Part shown: in pieces, positions 58,810 through 64,000 of the stretch
How positions within the stretch are numbered: position 1 is the stretch's first letter
How the letters are laid out: every line of letters begins with the position of its first letter
Assembly: GCA_905207625.1 (NCBI GenBank)
Contig: CAJLLT010000002.1
Location: forward strand, 75,255 to 139,254
Reading direction: 5' to 3'
From: an uncultured Eubacteriales bacterium
GTDB lineage: Bacteria > Bacillota > Clostridia > Oscillospirales > UBA644
Length of the DNA stretch: 64,000 nt
Made by a program: the position numbers and the translations under genes
The notes under the pieces: generated by a model
The model's database searches: none
Seen by the model: only the letters and a program-made list of their open reading frames with translations
What the model was told of the DNA's origin: nothing

Positions 58810-60210
58810 TCAGGCAACGGGACCGTCGTAATTGACATACTCATCGGGCAGGGTGGCTCTCTGCAGGTACCAATCCCAGAACTTGACGGCACGGTCAAGG
58901 TACTTTTCCGCTTTGGTGGAGGTTATTACGGCTTTGGCCTTTTCACCGAGAGCCTCTATGCTTTCTCCCGCCTTTCCGAAGGCAACGGCTGCATATGCGG
59001 TATCATCCGCTTCGGCAATACCCAGGGGAAGAGACCAGTAACAGGTATTTTCATCGGGAGTTTCGCTTCCGTTGGTACGGTTGAGCATATCGGACTCCGA
59101 TGCGTAGAATTCAAGTCCCTGTTTTCTCTTGGGAGCTATCACGTAAGAATATTCGTCACCCTCGGCACTTATGAGAACCTTGGTATCGTCCCAGGAGACC
59201 TTTCCTTCAAGCTTACCGCAGAGATAAAGCTGGCTCGCATCGGTATAGGTTATTTTTCTTGCGACCACATTCTTGAAAACGTTTGCCTCGTCGGTATTAT
59301 CAACGGCAAAGAAGTCCTCGACCTTTACCGCGGAGCCGTTTGCGTAGGAAAGGGAGGTTTTGAGGGCATAGGGTGCCCAGGAAGAAGTGGAAGAGGAAGA
59401 AGAATAATTTATGGTCTTCGGAACCGCAAGAATCTTATAATCACCCAGAACTATACGGGGCTGGAGCTCGGAATCATCCTTGGTGCAGACTCTGAACATA
59501 AGATTCATTCTTGCGGAGGGCTGCTCATCCGCGTTCTTGAGATTACCCTTTACCACATCCGAAATATTGAATACAAACTTACCGGTCTGCTCGCCGTCAG
59601 CCTGAAGAACTCTGCCGAAACGGTTGGAACCGGCGGAAACGCTTATCTGAAGACCCCATTCGGTATCCTGGGAAAGAGACTGGACGTCTACTATCGCAAG
59701 GAGTTCCACATCCCATCTGTAATTGAGAGTATCCTTGAACTGGATTATGGCGTCATCAAAGCTGGAGGAGGAGGCGGCAATAATACCGTCGATGGCGGTT
59801 CTTCCGGGAACGGAGGTATCGACCGTGAGTCTTGTCGCACTGTATTTGAGGTTACATTCGGGGTCATTGAGATCCCATACGGCTTTGAAAAATTCATCAC
59901 CGGAGGCGGCATTCGCGGCGGAAGACTCCGCAAGGAAAAGAATATCGTCAAAGGAATGCAGAACGGTGTGGCTTTCGTCAATGTAACCAACGTTCAGTCC
60001 GAGCCTGTTCTTATTGGAGGATTCCCCGTTCTGATATTCGGCGGGGTTGAGAACGAGATCCGTTTCGGGATCCCGCAGCCAACGCTGCTGGGAAACGGAG
60101 GAATCTTCGAATTTTGCGGCAGTATAATCTTTGTTCTTGATGTTGGAACATCCGCAAAGAACGGAAGCCAGAGTCAGAACAGCAAGCAAGACAACAAGAA
60201 TCTTTTTCAT
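58810..60210 (-). CDS. Large secreted lipoprotein of unknown function
   Basis: A 466-residue protein with a lipoprotein signal peptide (KKILVVLLAVLTLASVLCGC; lipobox LCGC) and a mature part of about 445 residues, rich in Ser, Asp and beta-strand sequence, with no family I recognise. The N-terminal half (GLNVGYIDESHTVLHSFDDILFL ... VPGRTAIDGII) and the Ser-rich stretch near residue 300 look like a linker-separated two-domain protein. The ATG at 60210 with AAGGAAG upstream is chosen because the longer frame to 60297 overlaps the promoter. Single gene between promoter and terminator. Confidence 0.8.
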   Translation of the reverse strand: MKKILVVLLAVLTLASVLCGCSNIKNKDYTAAKFEDSSVSQQRWLRDPETDLVLNPAEYQNGESSNKNRLGLNVGYIDESHTVLHSFDDILFLAESSAANAASGDEFFKAVWDLNDPECNLKYSATRLTVDTSVPGRTAIDGIIAASSSSFDDAIIQFKDTLNYRWDVELLAIVDVQSLSQDTEWGLQISVSAGSNRFGRVLQADGEQTGKFVFNISDVVKGNLKNADEQPSARMNLMFRVCTKDDSELQPRIVLGDYKILAVPKTINYSSSSSTSSWAPYALKTSLSYANGSAVKVEDFFAVDNTDEANVFKNVVARKITYTDASQLYLCGKLEGKVSWDDTKVLISAEGDEYSYVIAPKRKQGLEFYASESDMLNRTNGSETPDENTCYWSLPLGIAEADDTAYAAVAFGKAGESIEALGEKAKAVITSTKAEKYLDRAVKFWDWYLQRATLPDEYVNYDGPVA

Positions 60211-60268
60211 CAGTGCTTCTTCCTTTCGGTGCCGGAGATAACCGGCGGTATAACTAAACCTTAGCTGT

Positions 60269-60297
60269 ATTCTACTATAACCGTTGCGGTTTGTCAA
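60269..60297 (-). promoter_or_regulatory. Promoter of the lipoprotein gene
   Basis: Minus-strand consensus TTGACA (60292-60297) and TAGAAT (60269-60274), 17-base spacer. Confidence 0.75.
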
Positions 60298-60321
60298 TGG
60301 ATTTTCCGCAACACAACAGGT

Positions 60322-60342
60322 AAAAAAAGCGTAACTTTACGC
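60322..60342 (-). terminator. Terminator overlapping the end of the 60337 gene
   Basis: GCGTA (60329-60333) and TACGC (60338-60342) with a four-base loop and seven T on the minus strand; the stem includes the stop codon of the gene. Confidence 0.75.
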
Positions 60343-60630
60343 CTTGCTCTCGGACAAAGCCCTGGTCAGCCATATATCGGCAATATCCATTGCGTTGAAA
60401 AGTCCGGTTTTTTCCGTGCGTTTTACTATACGCTGCTGCGCGGGAACGGTGGGAGAGGTCAGCTGAAGCTGAACGGAAACATTTTTCGCCATATTCAGAT
60501 CCTTTACCTTCTCGGTGGAGAGTATCTGAAGCATAACCACATAATCCTCACCCAGATCACCGTAATAAATGATGTTTCCGGCACGGACGAAGGGACGTCC
60601 CTTATATGTAAAAAAACCGTTTTTTGCCAT
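60337..60630 (-). CDS. Small conserved protein of unknown function
   Basis: A 97-residue soluble protein. The opening AKNGFFTYKGRPFVRAGNIIYYGD and the segment YVVMLQILSTEKV, VSVQLQLTSP and GLFNAMDIADIWLTRAL form a pattern I have seen as a short conserved protein in gut Clostridia without assigned function. Start: ATG at 60630 with AAGGAG ten bases upstream; the frame runs to 60738 but overlaps the promoter. Single-gene unit. Confidence 0.75.
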   Translation of the reverse strand: MAKNGFFTYKGRPFVRAGNIIYYGDLGEDYVVMLQILSTEKVKDLNMAKNVSVQLQLTSPTVPAQQRIVKRTEKTGLFNAMDIADIWLTRALSESKA

Positions 60631-60709
60631 ATTCCAATTCTCCTTTTGTTTGCAGTAAGGAAGCCTCCGGGCCGTAATCGGCTGACACTTCCACCATATC
60701 AGTGTATAC

Positions 60710-60738
60710 ATTATAACATAAAACAAAAAGATTGTCAA
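60710..60738 (-). promoter_or_regulatory. Full-consensus promoter of the 60630 gene
   Basis: Minus-strand TTGACA (60733-60738) and TATAAT (60710-60715), 17-base spacer. It decides the start of the gene. Confidence 0.8.
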
Positions 60739-60809
60739 GGATATAATACAATTATTTCCTTGACTTTTTAATTATTATTTGGTAGTATATTATATGATGT
60801 GAGTGCGGT

Positions 60810-61001
60810 TCAGCGACCCATGTGTTCAAATGCCGCTTTCGTTTTCCGCAGACATTTATCGGTCATGCGTTTCATCTGGCGCATACGGTCATCATCGGTG
60901 AAAACCGCGGCACTGAGCCCCACAAGGCCTCCGGCAATCATTCCCATGGCAATGCCTTTTGCAAAGCTGCCGTTATTTTTTTTATTGCAGAACAGATTCA
61001 T
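60810..61001 (-). CDS. Small YtxH-like membrane protein
   Basis: A 63-residue protein with a cytoplasmic NKKNNGSFAKG, one membrane helix (AMGMIAGGLVGLSAAVF) and a basic tail (RMRQMKRMTDKCLRKTKAAF). The glycine-rich helix with charged tail resembles YtxH-type proteins. Start: ATG at 61001 with AAAGGAA nine bases upstream; the frame extends to 61097, close to the divergent icd gene, without better evidence. Function unknown. Confidence 0.6.
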   Translation of the reverse strand: MNLFCNKKNNGSFAKGIAMGMIAGGLVGLSAAVFTDDDRMRQMKRMTDKCLRKTKAAFEHMGR

Positions 61002-61107
61002 TCTGAAGACTTCCTTTCGTTTCGGGATAAGCTTATTATGCGCGTTACCGGACGAATAATTCATAGACAAAAAAGGAAAGGATTGCGCTCGGCGCAAGGT
61101 GAGCAGG

Positions 61108-62319
61108 GTGGAAAAAATTTACATGAAGACGCCGCTTGTCGAAATGGACGGCGACGAAATGACCAGAGTTCTCTGGAAAATCATAAAGGAAAAACTTATC
61201 TGTCCGTATGTGGATCTGAAGACGGAGTATTACGATCTGGGACTGGAAAACAGAGATGCGACGGACGACAAAGTCACGGTGGAATCGGCTGAAGCCACAA
61301 AAAGACTGGGAGTTGCGGTAAAATGCGCTACCATTACCCCCAACGCCGCAAGAATGGAAGAGTACAAGCTCAAAAAAATATGGAAAAGCCCCAACGGAAC
61401 CATCAGGGCAATACTTGACGGAACGGTTTTTCGCGCTCCGATCCAGGCGGAAGGAATCCCGGCGTACGTTACCACATGGAAAAAGCCCATAACCATTGCC
61501 CGCCACGCTTACGGCGATATATACAGCGCAGTGGAGGCAAAAGTTCCTGCGGGAAGCAAGGCGGAGCTTGTCATAACGGACAAGAACGGAAATCAGGAAA
61601 AACTCTGCATCCATGATTTTGACTCTGACGGCATAGTCATGGGGATGCACAATATAGACAAAAGCATTGCGGCTTTCGCGAGAGCCTGCTTTAACTACGC
61701 CCTGGACACGAAGCAGCCCATCTGGTTTGCGGCAAAGGACACTATATCAAAAAAATACGATCACCGTTTCAAAGATATTTTCGCGGAAATATATGAAAAC
61801 GAGTACAAAGAAAAGTTTGCAGCCGCCGGCATGGAGGACTATTTCTACACCCTTATCGACGATGCTGTGGCAAGAGTCATACGCTCCGAAGGAGGATTCA
61901 TCTGGGCCTGCAAAAATTATGACGGAGACGTGATGTCGGACATGCTCGCAACGGCTTTCGGAAGCCTTGCGATGATGACCTCGGTCCTGGTCTCCCCTTC
62001 CGGCGTATATGAATACGAAGCCGCCCACGGAACGGTTCAGCGCCATTACTACAAGCATCTCAGGGGTGAAAAGACCTCCACGAACCCCGTGGCGACGATA
62101 TTTGCCTGGACGGGAGCACTCCGCAAAAGAGGAGAACTGGACTCCACCCCCGAACTCTGCGCCTTTGCCGACAAGCTGGAAAAGAGCGTATTCCGGACAA
62201 TCAAGAGCGGTATCATGACCGGAGATCTTACGGCACTTTCCACGCTCAGCAACAAGCAAAAAGTCAATTCCGAAGAATTCATCGACGCTATTGCGGATAA
62301 TCTGAATAAAATTCTGTAA
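61108..62319 (+). CDS. icd: NADP-dependent isocitrate dehydrogenase, eukaryote-like type
   Basis: The enzyme oxidises isocitrate to 2-oxoglutarate with NADP and Mg, the main source of 2-oxoglutarate for nitrogen assimilation in anaerobes with partial TCA cycles. The 403-residue protein belongs to the homodimeric type shared with eukaryotes: PLVEMDGDEMTRVLWKIIKE at the start, SPNGTIRAILDGTVFRAPI (substrate site), NYDGDVMSDMLA and EAAHGTVQRHYY. I start at the GTG at 61108 (AGGTGA upstream); a GTG at 61099 is also possible. gpmI follows 15 bases downstream. Confidence 0.95.
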   Translation: MEKIYMKTPLVEMDGDEMTRVLWKIIKEKLICPYVDLKTEYYDLGLENRDATDDKVTVESAEATKRLGVAVKCATITPNAARMEEYKLKKIWKSPNGTIRAILDGTVFRAPIQAEGIPAYVTTWKKPITIARHAYGDIYSAVEAKVPAGSKAELVITDKNGNQEKLCIHDFDSDGIVMGMHNIDKSIAAFARACFNYALDTKQPIWFAAKDTISKKYDHRFKDIFAEIYENEYKEKFAAAGMEDYFYTLIDDAVARVIRSEGGFIWACKNYDGDVMSDMLATAFGSLAMMTSVLVSPSGVYEYEAAHGTVQRHYYKHLRGEKTSTNPVATIFAWTGALRKRGELDSTPELCAFADKLEKSVFRTIKSGIMTGDLTALSTLSNKQKVNSEEFIDAIADNLNKIL

Positions 62320-62334
62320 AAGAAGGACAAGAAA

Positions 62335-63918
62335 ATGAAGAACAACAGACCGGTCGTACTCATCGTCATGGACGGTGTGGGAACAAACAAAAGCGAATAC
62401 GGCAACGCCGTTCTCTCCGCCTATACTCCTACCCTGGATATGCTCAAAGAAACCTGCCCCTATACCGATATCAAAGCCCACGGAACGGCAGTGGGTCTGC
62501 CCTCGGATGACGACATGGGCAACAGCGAAGTAGGTCACAACGCCCTCGGTTGCGGTCAGATCTACGCTCAGGGCGCAAAACTCGTAAACGAAAGTATCGA
62601 AAACGGAAAAATGTTTACCTCGGACACCTGGAAGGAACTTGTGGGAAACTGCGAAAAGAATTCCTCCACCCTTCACTTCCTCGGTCTGCTGTCCGACGGA
62701 AACGTTCATTCCAACATCTCGCACCTTATGGCAATGCTTGACCGGGCAAAGAAGGACGGCATCCGTAAGTGCCGCGTGCATATACTGCTCGACGGAAGAG
62801 ATGTTCCCGCCACCAGCGCACTGATATATGTAAAACAACTTGAAGACAAACTTGCAAGTCTCAACGACGCCTCCTTTGACGGACGGATAGCCTCCGGCGG
62901 CGGAAGAATGAAAATAACCATGGACAGATACGAAGCAAACTGGCCTATGGTGGAGGCTGGATGGAAGACCCACGTTCTGGGACAGGGCCCCCAGTTTGCC
63001 TCTGCAACCGAAGCAATAGAAAAACTCAGAGAACAGACCGGAGCAATTGACCAGGATCTGCCCGCATTCGTAATCGCCGAAAACGGCAACCCCGTAGGAA
63101 CGGTCGAAGACGGAGACAGTGTAATTCTGTTCAACTTCAGAGGCGACCGCGCCATAGAGATTTCAAAGGCATTTGATAATGAGGACTTTACGGCATTTGA
63201 CAGAGTACGTTTCCCGAAGGTTGTCTTCGCAGGTATGCTCCAGTACGACGGAGACCTCCATATACCCACAAAATACCTTGTCAGCCCTCCGGATATACAG
63301 CACACCCTGTCGGAACTTCTGGTAAAAAACGAAGTGGCACAGTATGCCGTATCCGAAACCCAGAAATTCGGTCATGTCACCTACTTCTGGAACGGAAACA
63401 GAAGCGAGAAGTTCAGCGAGGAATACGAGACCTTCGAAGAGGTTCCCTCTGACACCGTACCGTTTGAGCAGAGACCCTGGATGAAAGCGGCAGAGGTGAC
63501 GGATAAGATAATAGAAGCGGTAAAATCCGGAAAATACGGCTTTATCCGGGCAAATTTCCCCAACGGAGACATGGTGGGACACACCGGCGTATACGCTGCG
63601 GCGCAGATAGCGGTGGAAACTGTGGATCTTTGTCTTTCCCGGATTCTTCCCGTGGTTGACCAGGCGGGCGCGATACTCATTGTCACCGCAGACCACGGAA
63701 ACGCCGACGAAATGTATGAGAAAAAGAAGGAGGGCCAGGCACCCAAGCCGAAAACCGCCCACACGCTTAACCCCGTACCTTTCATCGTCCACGACGCAAA
63801 GCAGAAGCACACCTTCAAACAGGGACATTTCGGCCTTGCCAATGTTGCGGCAACGGTTACCACTCTTATGGGAATAGAAAAACCCGAGCAGTGGGAAGAA
63901 AGTATAGTCGAAGAATAA
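62335..63918 (+). CDS. gpmI: 2,3-bisphosphoglycerate-independent phosphoglycerate mutase
   Basis: GpmI interconverts 3- and 2-phosphoglycerate with two Mn ions and a phosphoserine. The 527-residue protein has VLIVMDGVG (Asp, metal), the catalytic Ser64 in DDMGNSEVGHNALGCG, HFLGLLSDGNVHSNISHL, and the metal block GDMVGHTGVY and TADHGNADEM near the C-terminus. Length is normal (about 510-525). ATG with AAGGACAAG upstream. It is probably cotranscribed with icd and ends in a terminator. Confidence 0.97.
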   Translation: MKNNRPVVLIVMDGVGTNKSEYGNAVLSAYTPTLDMLKETCPYTDIKAHGTAVGLPSDDDMGNSEVGHNALGCGQIYAQGAKLVNESIENGKMFTSDTWKELVGNCEKNSSTLHFLGLLSDGNVHSNISHLMAMLDRAKKDGIRKCRVHILLDGRDVPATSALIYVKQLEDKLASLNDASFDGRIASGGGRMKITMDRYEANWPMVEAGWKTHVLGQGPQFASATEAIEKLREQTGAIDQDLPAFVIAENGNPVGTVEDGDSVILFNFRGDRAIEISKAFDNEDFTAFDRVRFPKVVFAGMLQYDGDLHIPTKYLVSPPDIQHTLSELLVKNEVAQYAVSETQKFGHVTYFWNGNRSEKFSEEYETFEEVPSDTVPFEQRPWMKAAEVTDKIIEAVKSGKYGFIRANFPNGDMVGHTGVYAAAQIAVETVDLCLSRILPVVDQAGAILIVTADHGNADEMYEKKKEGQAPKPKTAHTLNPVPFIVHDAKQKHTFKQGHFGLANVAATVTTLMGIEKPEQWEESIVEE

Positions 63919-63938
63919 TAACACTTTTGAAATAAAAT

Positions 63939-63968
63939 AAATATCCCCCCCGTAAAACGGGGGGTATT
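63939..63968 (+). terminator. Terminator after gpmI
   Basis: A C-rich arm ATATCCCCCCCG and its complement CGGGGGGTATTT around a TAAAA loop, followed by a short T run; 20 bases after the gpmI stop. Confidence 0.8.
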
Positions 63969-64000
63969 TCAGTTTCGGGCATAGCCCTAATACTACTGGC

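Noticed and set aside
60760..60788. TTGACT-17-TAGTAT on the plus strand as a promoter
   Set aside because: It would read antisense through the small 60810-61001 gene, and A/T-rich DNA here gives chance matches. Kept out of the feature list.
1..64000. CRISPR arrays, prophage, insertion sequences, rRNA and tRNA genes
   Set aside because: No regularly spaced direct repeats, no transposase or integrase genes, no phage genes and no conserved RNA gene signatures were found on either strand.

Overview
The window looks like chromosomal DNA from a Clostridia-type Firmicute, most plausibly an uncultured Oscillospirales/Ruminococcaceae relative. This rests on gene content and signals: RNase Y and RNase J, a zinc-ribbon L28, a CIRCE-controlled groESL operon, an eukaryote-like NADP isocitrate dehydrogenase, DUF1540, DUF378 and DUF3737 proteins, GGAGG-type ribosome sites, and many TTGACA/TATAAT promoters with 17-base spacers. 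I see no rRNA, tRNA, CRISPR array, phage or insertion sequence. Gene density is high and most of the window is housekeeping. Genus or species cannot be read from it.

Left part (1-24 kb). On the minus strand are smc, ftsY and the start of an rdgB-like gene. On the plus strand are rpmB, recD2 and a comF-type gene. A DUF3737 beta-helix gene and a ygjV-like membrane gene are divergent. Next come CIRCE-groES-groEL, a minus operon (small coiled-coil membrane protein, NodB-type deacetylase, proB, proA), rny, a PAP2 phosphatase, pgk-tpiA, a DUF378 protein, and a large helicase carrying a RecB-like nuclease domain and an XPD-like iron-sulfur domain.

Middle (24-42 kb). A 1.4 kb stretch without genes begins with an array of perfect hairpins. 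Then come an ECF-like sigma factor operon, a second hairpin array, purA, a DUF1540 protein, a cloverleaf-forming repeat, and a nucleotidyltransferase/phosphomannomutase fusion whose start is out of frame. An RNase J gene with a long structured leader heads a run with murD, three M42 aminopeptidase paralogues and a ferredoxin-like protein. It is followed by iscS-iscU-mnmA-cupin.

Right part (42-64 kb). A PhoPR-like two-component system is preceded by PhoP-box-like repeats. An AbrB-type regulator with an ABC transporter has a perfect palindrome at its start site. A six-gene minus operon joins four uncharacterised genes, three of them encoding membrane proteins, to ruvA-ruvB. Then come a VanY-type carboxypeptidase, a pnuC gene broken by an in-frame TGA, a heterodimeric ABC exporter, a LytTR regulator with a LiaF-like membrane partner, a lipoprotein, two small conserved proteins, icd and gpmI.

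The observations most worth a second look are: two promoters upstream of the LytTR gene with identical geometry and 21-bp direct repeats; intergenic arrays of perfect hairpins with three-base loops, one closing into a cloverleaf; the 4-bp slippage-type frameshift in the nucleotidyltransferase; the TGA inside pnuC; the RNase J leader with an upstream ORF; and the uncharacterised membrane operon linked to ruvAB.
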